Origin: Candidatus Handelsmanbacteria bacterium
GTDB lineage: Bacteria > Latescibacterota > UBA2968 > UBA8231
NCBI GenBank assembly: GCA_016867395.1
Contig: VGJS01000032.1
Location: 1-47,784 of the forward strand
Reading direction: 5' to 3'
Length of the DNA: 47,784 nt
Under the pieces are notes generated by a model. That model searched no databases and was not told the origin of the DNA. It saw only the letters and a program-made list of their open reading frames with translations. Positions 25,865 to 34,380 of the stretch are shown one piece after another. Position 1 is the stretch's first letter, and each line of letters opens with the position of its first letter. The position numbers were made by a program, and so were the translations under genes.

Positions 25865-27181
25865 TCAGCGGATATAGCTGTTGATGAGGTTCTCCAGCAT
25901 CTCCTCGCGGCCGCTGTGCCGGGCCGGCTCGCCGTTTCTTAGGATGTAGCGCTCCAACTCGCGGAAACTGGTTCTCCCGCTCATGATCTTGCGGCCAATG
26001 CCGCTACGGTAGGAGCTGTACCGCTCCTTGAGGAAGTTGTCCAGCACCCCGTCCTGCTGGATGCGATGGGCGATCTTCAGCCCCCGCGCAAAGGCGTCCA
26101 TGCCGCCGATGTGGGCGTGGAAAAGGTCGTTGGTGTCGATGGAGCCCCGCCGCACCTTGGCGTCGAAGTTCACCCCGCCCCTGCCCAGGCCCCCCTGCTT
26201 GAGGATCACCATCATCGCGTAGGTGGTCATGTACAGGTCGGTGGGGAACTGGTCCGTGTCCCATCCCAAGAGATAATCCCCCCGGTTGGCGTCGATGCTG
26301 CCCAACTTCCCCTCGCTGGAAGCCACCGCCAGGTCGTGCTCCAAGGTGTGGCCGGCCAGGGTAGCATGGTTGGCCTCGATATTGAGCTTGAACTCGTCGA
26401 TCAGCCCGTGCTTGCGTAGGAAGCCCAGCACCGTGGCCGCGTCGTAGTCGTACTGGTGCTTGGTGGGCTCCTTTGGCTTGGGCTCGATGAGCAGGGTGCC
26501 CTTGAAGCCGATGTGCTTCTTGTGCTCCACCGCCAGCTGCAGCAGTCGCGCCATCTGCTCCTGCTCGTGTTTCAGATCGGTGTTGAGCAGGCTGGAGTAC
26601 CCCTCGCGCCCGCCCCAGAACACGTAGTTCTCCCCCTTCAGCTCCAGGGTGCATTCCATCGCCTTCTTGATCTGGGCCGCGGCGTAGGCAAAGACGTGGG
26701 CATCCGGGTTGGTGCCGGCCCCGTGGGTGAAGCGAGCGTTGGAGAAGCAGTTGGAGGTGCCCCACAGGAGCTTCACCCCGGTATCCTTCTGCAGCCTGCC
26801 GGCCAGGGCCACGATCTGGTCGAGGCGCTTGTTGGTCTCGCGCAGGGTCTCGGCCTCCGGGGCGATGTCGCGGTCATGCCAGGCGTAGTAGGGCGCCCCC
26901 AGCTTGGTGATGAACTCGAAGGCCGCGTGGATGGTGTCCTCGGCCCGCTGCATGGGATCTGTGGCTCGGTCCCAGGGGCGGTCGTACACCGGCGAAGTGC
27001 CGAAGGGATCGCCCCCCCCGCCCTTGAAGGTGTGCCAGAACACCACCGAGAAGCGCAGGTGCTGCTCCAAGGTCTTGCCTCCCACCTTCTCGCGGGGGTT
27101 GTAGTGCTTGAAGGCCAGGGGATTCTTCGAGTCCGGGCCCTCGTAGCGGATCTTCTTCACTGTGGGGAAAAACTGGCTCAT
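25865..27181 (-). CDS. xylA: Xylose isomerase
   Basis: A 438-residue TIM-barrel enzyme interconverting xylose and xylulose (and glucose and fructose). The catalytic His is in PYYAWHDRDI, the metal region in LIEPKPKEPTKHQYDYD, and later IEANHATLAGHTLEHDL and GSIDANRGD complete the two-metal site. Length and segments fit the longer class II enzymes. The ATG at 27181 follows GAGGA. It is the last gene of a minus-strand run, but no xylulokinase is seen here. Confidence 0.96.
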   Translation of the reverse strand: MSQFFPTVKKIRYEGPDSKNPLAFKHYNPREKVGGKTLEQHLRFSVVFWHTFKGGGGDPFGTSPVYDRPWDRATDPMQRAEDTIHAAFEFITKLGAPYYAWHDRDIAPEAETLRETNKRLDQIVALAGRLQKDTGVKLLWGTSNCFSNARFTHGAGTNPDAHVFAYAAAQIKKAMECTLELKGENYVFWGGREGYSSLLNTDLKHEQEQMARLLQLAVEHKKHIGFKGTLLIEPKPKEPTKHQYDYDAATVLGFLRKHGLIDEFKLNIEANHATLAGHTLEHDLAVASSEGKLGSIDANRGDYLLGWDTDQFPTDLYMTTYAMMVILKQGGLGRGGVNFDAKVRRGSIDTNDLFHAHIGGMDAFARGLKIAHRIQQDGVLDNFLKERYSSYRSGIGRKIMSGRTSFRELERYILRNGEPARHSGREEMLENLINSYIR

Positions 27182-27230
27182 TGGGTCCTCTTTCGGGTGG
27201 GTGAGGGCACAAAGGGGCTGTGCCGGTACA

Positions 27231-27893
27231 TTATACAAGCGTTTCGAGCAGGGCCAGCACCTGCCCCGGCTCCTCGACCACGGCCCGCGCCCCGTTCTCC
27301 TCCAACTCCTGGCGGGTGCGGAAGCCCCACAGGGCGCCCACCGCGCACATCCCGGCCCGGCAGGCCGTCTGCATGTCGGTGGCCGTGTCGCCCAGGTACA
27401 GGCACTCCTCCGGCTTCACCCCCAGGCGGGCAGCCACTGCCAGGGCGCCGGCGGGATCGGGCTTGGGCGGCGTGTCCGGGGACACTCCCTGTACCAGGTC
27501 GAAGGTATGCGGGGCCAGCAGCCTTTCCATGGTCAGGCGGGTGAAGTCGTCGGGTTTGTTGGAGAGCACGGCCAGGCGCAGCCCCCTGGCCCGCAGGGCC
27601 TCCAGCATCTGGGGCACCCCCGCGTATGGCCGGGTCTTGCGATCCCAGCGCCCGGCGTACACCCGGCGCATCGCCGCCACCAGCCGCTCCAGGGTATCCC
27701 GGTCGCGGGCCGCTTCGGGCAACACCCGCCGGGCCAGCACCTCCATACCATCCCCGACGAAGTACTTGTACGCCGGCCCCGGGTGGGTGGGAAAACCCAG
27801 GCCCGCCAGGGCCTCGTTCATGGAGTCGGCCAGGTCTTCCAACGAATCGATCAGGGTGCCGTCCAGGTCGAAGACCGCCGCCGAAAAACCCAC
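27231..27893 (-). CDS. HAD-family phosphatase (phosphoglycolate phosphatase-like)
   Basis: A 220-residue HAD hydrolase. Motif I is D9-L-D11-GTLIDS, motif II lies in LAVLSNKP, motif III is the KPDP segment and motif IV GDTATDM. The cap is the helical C1 type, as in Gph, pyrophosphatase PpaX and beta-phosphoglucomutase. Phosphoglycolate is the likeliest substrate, not certain. The start is GTG at 27893, four bases after the preceding gene's stop, so the two are cotranscribed, with xylA 49 bases beyond. Confidence 0.85.
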   Translation of the reverse strand: MGFSAAVFDLDGTLIDSLEDLADSMNEALAGLGFPTHPGPAYKYFVGDGMEVLARRVLPEAARDRDTLERLVAAMRRVYAGRWDRKTRPYAGVPQMLEALRARGLRLAVLSNKPDDFTRLTMERLLAPHTFDLVQGVSPDTPPKPDPAGALAVAARLGVKPEECLYLGDTATDMQTACRAGMCAVGALWGFRTRQELEENGARAVVEEPGQVLALLETLV

Positions 27894-27896
27894 CCG

Positions 27897-28604
27897 CTAC
27901 TCCTCGAAATAGGGCCTGAACAACCCCTCGACCTCGTCGAGCAGGTCGGTGTTGATGGAGAAGGTGACATACCCGGCGAAGCTGTCGAGGATGACCAGCG
28001 CGTTGGCGTTGGCGTCCTTGCCCTTCAGGCCATGGAGGCGCTGGAGGAAGGTCTTGTTGACCGTCTGGACCCCCTCGTAGATGGGGACCAGCCCCTTCAT
28101 CTCCCAATCGGGCCGCAGACCCCGCCGATGGCGGAAATACTGGGCGAGGAGGTACATGGAGATCACCCGGTACGCGGTCTCCTCCAAAGTTGCAAAGGGC
28201 AGGTGGAAGCGCACCATGGGCCGCAGCCGGTCCATCACCGGGCAGCCGCTGGTCACCATGTAGATACCCAATAGAGAGCTGAGGGCCTGCTGCACCGAGG
28301 TGTGTTTGGTGTAGCGCCGCTGATCGGTCTCAATCTGCACATCCACCTCGTCGTAGGACATGGCCTCCTTGAAGAAATCGACCAGATCCACTAGGTTGGC
28401 GGCGATGGGGCAGCGGGGGTGCTCCTCGGGGCGCAGGGGGCAGTTGGCGCACTGATGGTGGGTCAGGGCGCTCCAGGTCGGATACTCGCTCCGCGCCGCC
28501 GGCAGCAGGTCGAGGGTCTTGGCGTCCACCCGGATGGCGAATTCCTTGTCCGTGCCATCCGCCAGGCGGAAGCGGTAGTTGTAGGAAATAATCGGCTCGT
28601 CCAT
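27897..28604 (-). CDS. Conserved-type hypothetical protein with an N-terminal cysteine motif
   Basis: A 235-residue protein I do not recognise with confidence. Residues ~1-35 form a beta-rich start (IISYNYRFRLADGTDKEFAI). Next comes a cysteine group C-x-x-C-x8-C (QCANCPLRPEEHPRCPIA) that could bind a metal or cluster. The remainder is helical, with ISMYLLAQYFRHRRG and LLDEVEGLFRPYFEE. It sits between the YeeE/YedE pair and the HAD phosphatase in one probable transcript. Function unknown. Confidence 0.6.
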   Translation of the reverse strand: MDEPIISYNYRFRLADGTDKEFAIRVDAKTLDLLPAARSEYPTWSALTHHQCANCPLRPEEHPRCPIAANLVDLVDFFKEAMSYDEVDVQIETDQRRYTKHTSVQQALSSLLGIYMVTSGCPVMDRLRPMVRFHLPFATLEETAYRVISMYLLAQYFRHRRGLRPDWEMKGLVPIYEGVQTVNKTFLQRLHGLKGKDANANALVILDSFAGYVTFSINTDLLDEVEGLFRPYFEE

Positions 28605-28622
28605 CGCTGCGCTGGGTTTGGG

Positions 28623-29033
28623 CTAGTGGGGCAGGCGGGGCCGCAGCCAGGCGTAGAGGTAGGCCCCAGCAAAGGCGCCGGCAAAGGTGGCCACGGCCTG
28701 GTACGCACCGCTGCCCAGCTGGGCGTAGATGGGCCCAGGGCAGGCCCCGGTCACTGCCCAGCCCATGCCGAAGAGCAGCCCGCCCAGGACCGTGCCCTTG
28801 GTGAAAACCTTCTTCCTGATCTCGATAGGCTCGCCCTGCGCGGTGCGGGGGCGCAGGCGGCGCAGCAACAGCACCGACAGGGCGCCCACCGCCACCGCCG
28901 CACAGATCACCAGGTACATGTGGGCTTCCTCGAAGCGGAACATCCTCTGGATGCGGAACCAGGAGCAGACCTCGGACTTGACCAGCACCACCCCGAAGAA
29001 GACCCCCAGTAGCAGGGCGTAAAGGTTCTTCAT
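28623..29033 (-). CDS. YeeE/YedE-like membrane protein, second half (DUF6691-like)
   Basis: A 136-residue protein with about four membrane spans. The GMGWAVTGACPGPIYAQLGSG motif near residues 89-109 is the conserved Cys loop of the YeeE/YedE (TsuA-like) family, linked to import of sulfur compounds such as thiosulfate. It lies seven bases after its partner gene; the two half-size proteins together equal a full YeeE/YedE protein and presumably form one channel. The start is at 29033 with GAGG upstream. Confidence 0.85.
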   Translation of the reverse strand: MKNLYALLLGVFFGVVLVKSEVCSWFRIQRMFRFEEAHMYLVICAAVAVGALSVLLLRRLRPRTAQGEPIEIRKKVFTKGTVLGGLLFGMGWAVTGACPGPIYAQLGSGAYQAVATFAGAFAGAYLYAWLRPRLPH

Positions 29034-29040
29034 CGCCGCC

Positions 29041-29523
29041 TCACCGACTCAGCCAGAAGGCCGGCCAGACCACCGCCAGGCCGCCGGCAAAGAAAGAACA
29101 GGTGGCCACCAGGCTGGGCCAGTTGAGGGTGGCCAGCCCGGTGATCGAGTGGCCCGAGGTGCAGCCGTCGGCGTAGCGGGTGCCGAAACCCACCAGCACC
29201 CCGCCGGCAAAGAGGCTGAGCAGGCCGGGGCCGGTCCCCGATTCCTGAGGCAGCAGGGGCACCCCCGCCCCGAGGAACCGGGTGGCCAGGAAGCTGCCCA
29301 CCAGGATGCCTCCCACCAGGAAGAGGTTCCACGCCTCCCGGCGCCAGTCGTCCTCCTTGAGGTACTCGATCTGGGTGCGAGGGGAGCACAGCGCGTTGAG
29401 GTGGCGGAAGCTGCTGGAGAGCCCGAACATCTGCCCGGTCAGGAGCAGCAGGGCCGGGACCATCAGCCCGATCAGCGGGCCGGCCACGTACCAGGGCCAG
29501 GGCTGGGATAGTAGATTGTCCAT
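29041..29523 (-). CDS. YeeE/YedE-like membrane protein, first half
   Basis: A 160-residue protein with about four membrane spans. The conserved YADGCTSGHSITGLATL loop near residues 120-138 is the Cys motif of the sulfur-compound transporter family. The ATG at 29523 follows GAGGGAT; the in-frame codon at 29559 is upstream of it. Paired with the next gene as is usual for split PmpA/PmpB-type transporters. No sulfurtransferase or rhodanese gene is seen nearby. Confidence 0.87.
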   Translation of the reverse strand: MDNLLSQPWPWYVAGPLIGLMVPALLLLTGQMFGLSSSFRHLNALCSPRTQIEYLKEDDWRREAWNLFLVGGILVGSFLATRFLGAGVPLLPQESGTGPGLLSLFAGGVLVGFGTRYADGCTSGHSITGLATLNWPSLVATCSFFAGGLAVVWPAFWLSR

Positions 29524-29583
29524 GCTTATCCCTCGAAAGGTTCCACAATATAGCGCCACTGCCGGGGACTGTCGAGCAAACCC

Positions 29584-30357
29584 CTATTCAGGGGTCACAT
29601 AGGCAGCGGTGATCCCCCCGTCCACCGTGAAGGCCGCGCCGGTGAGGTAGGAAGACTCGTCGGAGGCGAGGAAGAGGGCAGCCCGGGCGATCTCGACGGT
29701 CTCGCCGAATCGGCCCATGGGGATGTGGACCAGCCGGCGCTGTCGCTTCTCCTCGGTGTCCAGGTACTTCATCAGCAGTTCGGTGCGCAGCGGGCCGGGG
29801 CACAGGGCGTTGAGGCGGATCTTCTCCCGGGCGTGGACCACGGCCAGTTCGCGGGTAAGGGCCAGGACCCCGCCCTTGCTGGCGGTGTAGGCCAGTTGCG
29901 GGGTGGCCGCCCCCAGCAGGGCGACAAAGGAAGAGGTGTTGATGATGGAGCCGCCCCCGGCCCGGCGCAGGGCCGGGATGCCGTACTTGCAGCCCAGGAA
30001 CACCCCCTTGAGGTTGACCTGCATGGTCAGGTCCCACACCTCCTCCTCGGTGGAGACCGCGTCCCCGTCGTCGATGTGGGAAATGCCGGCGTTGTTGAAG
30101 AGCACGTCAAGTTTGCCGAACTCCCGCTCGGCCACCTCCACCATCCCCGCGCAGTCCGCGGCCCGGCCCACGTCGGCCCGCACAAAACACGCCTGACCGC
30201 CCCCGGCCCGCACCAGGCGCACGGTCTCCTCGCCGCCCTGGGGCGCCAGGTCGGCCACCACCACACCGGCCCCCTCGCCGGCGAAGAGCAGGGCCGCCTG
30301 CCGGCCGATGCCGCTGCCGGCCCCGGTGATTAAGGCCACCTTGTCCTTCAATCGCAT
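29584..30357 (-). CDS. Short-chain dehydrogenase/reductase
   Basis: A 257-residue classical SDR. Cofactor motif T11-GAGSGIG, NNAG near residue 88, catalytic Y157-T-A-S-K161. An acidic residue (VVVADLAP) after the second strand suggests NAD preference. The C-terminus FTVDGGITAAY is typical. It starts three bases after the glutamine synthetase-like gene, so both are in one transcript and may act on the same compound. The substrate is unknown. Confidence 0.9.
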   Translation of the reverse strand: MRLKDKVALITGAGSGIGRQAALLFAGEGAGVVVADLAPQGGEETVRLVRAGGGQACFVRADVGRAADCAGMVEVAEREFGKLDVLFNNAGISHIDDGDAVSTEEEVWDLTMQVNLKGVFLGCKYGIPALRRAGGGSIINTSSFVALLGAATPQLAYTASKGGVLALTRELAVVHAREKIRLNALCPGPLRTELLMKYLDTEEKRQRRLVHIPMGRFGETVEIARAALFLASDESSYLTGAAFTVDGGITAAYVTPE

Positions 30358-30360
30358 CCC

Positions 30361-31740
30361 TCAACCCCTCTCGAAATAGCGCTGCCGCTCCCAGTTGGTG
30401 ACTACCTCGTCGTACTTGCGCTGCTCGGTGCAAAAGAAGTGGGCGTAGTGGGCAATGGTCTCCGCGCCGAAAGCCTCGCGCAGCATCTCGCTTCTCTCCA
30501 TCTCGGCCACGGCCTCGGGCAGGTTGGCCGGCACCCGGGGCAATTCCGCCGCCTGATACGCGTCGCCGCTGAAAGGCGGGGGCGGCTCGGTGCGATTGCG
30601 GATGCCATCCAGGCCCGCGGCCAGCGAGGCGGCGATGGCCAGGTACGGATTGGCGTCGGCCCCGGGCAAACGCGATTCGATGCGCAGCGAAGCTCCCTCG
30701 CCCACCACCCGGAAACCCACCGTGCGGTTGTCCAGGCTCCAGGCGATGGTGGTGGGCGCCCAGGACTGCAACACAAAACGCTTGTAGGAGTTGGGGTACG
30801 GGGCGCAGAAGGGGGTGAGGGCCCGGGCGTGGGCCAGCCAGCCGCCCAGGAAGTGGCGGAACAGGGGCGAGACCCGCAGCGGCCCCAGGGCCTCGCCCCC
30901 GACAAAGAGGTTGCGCTCATCGTCCCACAGGCTCAGGTGCAGGTGCATCCCCGAGCCGGCCAGGTCGGCCCGCCACTTGGCCATGAAGCTGACCGACAAC
31001 CCCCGCTGTTGGGCCATCTCCTTGAGGCCGTGCTTGTACAGGGCGTGGCGGTCGCCCATCTCCAGGGCCTCGGCGTAGCGCAGGTTGATCTCGTGCTGAC
31101 CCGGCCCCCATTCCCCCTTGCTCGACTCCACCGGGATGCCGCTGTGCTCCAGCAGCCGCCGCGCCGGGGCGTGCAGGGGCTCCTCTCGGGTGCCCTGGAG
31201 AAGGTGGTAGTCCTCCAGGTACCAGCCGAAGGTTTCGAGGTTCTCGTAGCCCTTGGCCTTGGCCTGCTCGTAGGAATCCTTGAAGAGGAAGTACTCCAGT
31301 TCGGTGCCGACCATGACCCGGTGCCCGGCCTGCCGCACCCGCTCCAACTGGGTCTTGAGCAGGGTGCGCGGGGCCAGGCCGACGGGCCGGTGATCCCGCT
31401 CCAAATCGCAGAAGACCAGGGCGGTCTTCTCCAGCCAGGCGATCTGCCGCAGGGTGCGCCAGTCCGGGACGCAGTGGAAATCCCCGTACCCCCGCTCCCA
31501 GTTGGCGAAAGGGTAACCGGCGACCACGTCCATCTCCATATCGACTGTGAGCAGGTAGTCGCAGGCGTGGAAGCCCTGCTGAGCCGTGTGCTCCAGAAAG
31601 AAACCGGCGGCGAAGCGTTTGCCCAGGAGCCGGCCGTACAGATCGGGAAAGACAGCCAACACGGTCTCGAGCTGGCCGCTGGCAATCCTGGCGCTCAGTT
31701 CGTCGAGGGTGAGCATGCCCCTGGGGGTGAGGCTGGCCAT
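30361..31740 (-). CDS. Glutamine synthetase family protein (gamma-glutamylpolyamine synthetase-like)
   Basis: A 459-residue ATP-dependent ligase with the glutamine synthetase fold: the GTELEYFLF strand, HEINLRYAEAL, SGMHLHLSLWD and RIESRLPGADANPYLA motifs form the ATP- and metal-binding site. Shape and motifs resemble PuuA/GlnA3-type enzymes, which join glutamate to putrescine or other amines, and not the GlnA of ammonium assimilation. The ATG at 31740 is chosen because a promoter-like pair (31766-31794) would start the transcript just upstream, excluding the TTG at 31767. The SDR gene follows after three bases. Confidence 0.8.
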   Translation of the reverse strand: MASLTPRGMLTLDELSARIASGQLETVLAVFPDLYGRLLGKRFAAGFFLEHTAQQGFHACDYLLTVDMEMDVVAGYPFANWERGYGDFHCVPDWRTLRQIAWLEKTALVFCDLERDHRPVGLAPRTLLKTQLERVRQAGHRVMVGTELEYFLFKDSYEQAKAKGYENLETFGWYLEDYHLLQGTREEPLHAPARRLLEHSGIPVESSKGEWGPGQHEINLRYAEALEMGDRHALYKHGLKEMAQQRGLSVSFMAKWRADLAGSGMHLHLSLWDDERNLFVGGEALGPLRVSPLFRHFLGGWLAHARALTPFCAPYPNSYKRFVLQSWAPTTIAWSLDNRTVGFRVVGEGASLRIESRLPGADANPYLAIAASLAAGLDGIRNRTEPPPPFSGDAYQAAELPRVPANLPEAVAEMERSEMLREAFGAETIAHYAHFFCTEQRKYDEVVTNWERQRYFERG

Positions 31741-31765
31741 GGGGATTCTGTCCGTTTTGGCCCTC

Positions 31766-31794
31766 AATATATTGCGGGGTCCAGGGGCTGTCGA
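31766..31794 (-). promoter_or_regulatory. Candidate promoter of the glutamine synthetase-like unit
   Basis: On the minus strand TCGACA (31789-31794), 17 bases and TATATT (31766-31771), 25 bases before the ATG at 31740. Confidence 0.55.
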
Positions 31795-31822
31795 GCGGGA
31801 GAGGCCGGAAGGGGACTCTTGC

Positions 31823-31851
31823 TTGATCGGGTTCAGGTTATGTGCTAGTAT
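31823..31851 (+). promoter_or_regulatory. Extended -10 promoter of the transhydrogenase gene
   Basis: TTGATC (31823-31828), 17 bases and TAGTAT (31846-31851) preceded by TGC, an extended -10 element. The ATG is at 31935. Confidence 0.6.
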
Positions 31852-31934
31852 CTACCTGTACCCACCGACAATTGCGCAGCAACCCGCTGCGCAAATCCCC
31901 TGGCACCAGACTAGACCTCTCTTGGAGACCCCCG

Positions 31935-33212
31935 ATGAACGACACCATCTTCGAGATGGCCACCTCCAACCTGCGCTGCGGCAAGGGTGCCACCGCCGAG
32001 GTGGGGATGGACCTGAACGATCTGGGCGCGAGAAAGGTGATGGTGGTGACTGACCCCCACCTGAGCCAGAGCGCCCCGGTGCAGACCGCACTCCAATCCC
32101 TGGAGCGGGAGAAGGTCCCCCACGCCCTCTTCGACCGGGTGCACGTGGAGCCCACCGATGCCTCCTTCAAGGAGGCCATCGCCTTTGCCCAGGCGGGCGG
32201 CTTCGATGCCTTCGTGGCCGTGGGCGGCGGCTCCAGCATAGACACGGCCAAGGCCGCCAACCTCTACACCACCCATCCGCCGGCCGACTTCTTCGACTAC
32301 GTCAACGCGCCGGTGGGCAAGGGGCTGCCCGTGCCCGGCCCGCTCAAGCCCCTCATCGCCATCCCCACCACCGCCGGCACCGGCAGCGAGACCACCGGAG
32401 TGGCCATCTTCGATTTGGTGGAGCTGAAGGCCAAGACCGGCATCGCCCACCGCCGGCTCAAGCCCACTTTGGGCATCATCGACCCTGACAACACCCGCAC
32501 CCTGCCCCCGGCCGTGGCCGCCTGCACCGGATTGGACGTGCTCTCCCACGCCATCGAGTCCTACACCGCCCTGCCCTTCGACCAGCGCCCGCATCCGGCC
32601 CGGCCCCTGCTGCGCCCCCCCTACCAGGGGGCCAATCCCATCAGCGATGTCTGGGCCTTGCAGGCGCTGCACATGGTGGCCCGTTACCTACCCCGCGCCG
32701 TCGCCGACCAGGACGACGGGGAAGCCCGCGCCCAGATGCTGCTGGCTGCGGCCTTCGCCGGCATGGGTTTTGGCAACGCCGGGGTGCATCTGCCCCACGG
32801 CATGTCCTATCCGGTGGCCGGCATGGTGCGCCAGTTCAGACCGCCCGGGTACGAGGCCGATCACGCCATGTTGCCCCACGGCATGGCGGTAATCCTCAAC
32901 GCTCCGGCAGTCTTTCGTTTCACGGCCCCGGCGTGTCCGGGCCGCCACCTGGAGGCCGCTGCCGCGCTGGGAGTGGATGTTTCCAACGCTAAGGACGCCG
33001 ATGCCGGCCCTATCCTGGCCGACCGGCTCGTCGCCCTCATGCAGCAGTTGGGCATGCCCTCGGGGCTGCGGGCCATCGGGTACGGCGAGGCAGATATCCC
33101 CGCCCTGGTGCTGGGCACCCTGCCCCAGCACCGGGTGACCAAACTCTCGCCCCGATCCTTCGGCGAGGCGGAGCTGGCGGGCCTTTTCGCGGAGGCGATG
33201 GTCTACTGGTAG
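31935..33212 (+). CDS. Hydroxyacid-oxoacid transhydrogenase (ADHFE1-like, iron-containing ADH family)
   Basis: A 425-residue group III alcohol dehydrogenase. It is close to the mitochondrial enzyme ADHFE1, which moves hydride from 4-hydroxybutyrate to 2-oxoglutarate giving succinate semialdehyde and D-2-hydroxyglutarate. Shared segments are FEMATSNLRCG, VEPTDASFKEAI, VAVGGGSSIDTAKAANLY, TTAGTGSETTGVAIFD, HAIESYTALP, AYQGAN-like PPYQGANPISDVWAL and GFGNAGVHLPHGMSYPV; the His residues of the last part and of HAIES bind the metal. GGAG precedes the ATG by eight bases. Oxidising a related hydroxyacid is possible. Confidence 0.9.
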   Translation: MNDTIFEMATSNLRCGKGATAEVGMDLNDLGARKVMVVTDPHLSQSAPVQTALQSLEREKVPHALFDRVHVEPTDASFKEAIAFAQAGGFDAFVAVGGGSSIDTAKAANLYTTHPPADFFDYVNAPVGKGLPVPGPLKPLIAIPTTAGTGSETTGVAIFDLVELKAKTGIAHRRLKPTLGIIDPDNTRTLPPAVAACTGLDVLSHAIESYTALPFDQRPHPARPLLRPPYQGANPISDVWALQALHMVARYLPRAVADQDDGEARAQMLLAAAFAGMGFGNAGVHLPHGMSYPVAGMVRQFRPPGYEADHAMLPHGMAVILNAPAVFRFTAPACPGRHLEAAAALGVDVSNAKDADAGPILADRLVALMQQLGMPSGLRAIGYGEADIPALVLGTLPQHRVTKLSPRSFGEAELAGLFAEAMVYW

Positions 33213-33217
33213 GCGCA

Positions 33218-33238
33218 AGGCCCCGGCGTCTGGGGCCT
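33218..33238. other. Hairpin between the transhydrogenase gene and murB
   Basis: AGGCCCC (33218-33224) pairs with GGGGCCT (33232-33238), seven-base loop, six bases after the transhydrogenase stop. There is no T-run. It may act as a weak terminator or be part of another interspersed palindrome, as the following GGGGAAAGGGGTTGGGGAG is a sequence type often repeated in GC-rich genomes. Confidence 0.45.
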
Positions 33239-33297
33239 CGCGGGGAAAGGGGTTGGGGAGAGGGCAGCGAGTGTTGCACCGCGCCCCATACCCGAAA

Positions 33298-34353
33298 TCA
33301 ACTGGTGGGAAACCAAGGAACCACCACGGGTTCCAGTTCGAGGGTGATGCCGAAACGGGCGCGGACCCCGGCGCGGATCTCCTCGGCCAGTTCCAGTAGC
33401 TGACGGGTGGTGCCGCCGCAGTTGACCAGGGCCAGGGTATGTTTGCCCGAGATCCCGGCCCCGCCGCGGCGGAAGCCTTTGGGGAAACCGGACTGCTCCA
33501 CCAGCCAGGCAGCCGGCACCTTGGTGCCTTCGGGGGCGGGAAAGAGGGGCGGCTGCAGTCCACCCAGGCGGTCCCTGAAGGCCACCAGTTCACCCTCGCC
33601 GAGCAGCGGATTGAGGAAAAAGGAACCCACCGAACGGGCATCGGGATCCTGCGGATTGTAGACCATCGACTTGCCGCGCCGCAGCTGCAGCACCGCCTCG
33701 CGCACCGCCGCCAGCGCCGCCTGGCCCTGGCCCAGTTCGGCGCCCTCTCCCAGGTGGCGGCGCAACTCGGGGTAACGAATCTTCGGGACACCCTCGGGTT
33801 CCAGGCGGTAGCAGACTTCGGTGATCAGGTAGCGGTCCTTGTCGACGCCTTTGAAGCGGCTCTGCCGGTATGCGAAGCCGCACTGGGCATTGGTCCACAC
33901 CACCGGTTCGAGGGTGCCCCGGTCCAGGCCGTGCACCGCCGCGATGGTGTCCTTGACCTCCTGCCCGTACGCCCCCACGTTCTGGATCGGCGTGGCGCCC
34001 ACCAGGCCGGGGATACCCGCCAGGCATTCGATACCCGTCAGGCCGCGCCGCACACACTCGGCCACCAGCCCGTCCCAGGACTGGCCGGCGGCGGCCGCCA
34101 CCAACACCGCTCCTTCCTGCTCGGCGAAACGCAGACCAAACAACTCCACCTTGAGCACCAGGCCTGCAAACCCCTCGTCGTCGAAAAGCACGTTACTGCC
34201 GCCGCCCAGCACCTGGACCGGCAGCTTTTGGGCGGTGGCCCAGCGCAGGGCGTAACGAACCTCCTCCAGGGTGCGGCAGGCGGCGAAATGGCGCGCTGGG
34301 CCGCCCAACTGGATGGTGGTGTGAGGGGCGAGGAGCTGATCGGTCTGCAGCAT
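33298..34353 (-). CDS. murB: UDP-N-acetylmuramate dehydrogenase
   Basis: A 351-residue FAD enzyme reducing UDP-GlcNAc-enolpyruvate to UDP-MurNAc for peptidoglycan. The FAD domain carries TIQLGGPARHF and VLGGGSNVLF, then GIPGLVGATPIQNVGAYGQE; the catalytic Ser is in SVGSFFLNP and the late Glu in AAWLVEQSG. The start is taken at ATG 34353; GTG codons a few residues upstream are possible. The open frame extends to 34584 through a palindromic repeat and that part is rejected. No mur cluster surrounds it. Confidence 0.93.
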   Translation of the reverse strand: MLQTDQLLAPHTTIQLGGPARHFAACRTLEEVRYALRWATAQKLPVQVLGGGSNVLFDDEGFAGLVLKVELFGLRFAEQEGAVLVAAAAGQSWDGLVAECVRRGLTGIECLAGIPGLVGATPIQNVGAYGQEVKDTIAAVHGLDRGTLEPVVWTNAQCGFAYRQSRFKGVDKDRYLITEVCYRLEPEGVPKIRYPELRRHLGEGAELGQGQAALAAVREAVLQLRRGKSMVYNPQDPDARSVGSFFLNPLLGEGELVAFRDRLGGLQPPLFPAPEGTKVPAAWLVEQSGFPKGFRRGGAGISGKHTLALVNCGGTTRQLLELAEEIRAGVRARFGITLELEPVVVPWFPTS

Positions 34354-34380
34354 ATCGTAGTTCACCACGGTGGTTGATGC

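Noticed and set aside
31765..31767. TTG start for the glutamine synthetase-like protein
   Set aside because: It lies inside the predicted -10 box of the gene's own promoter, so it would not be in the transcript.
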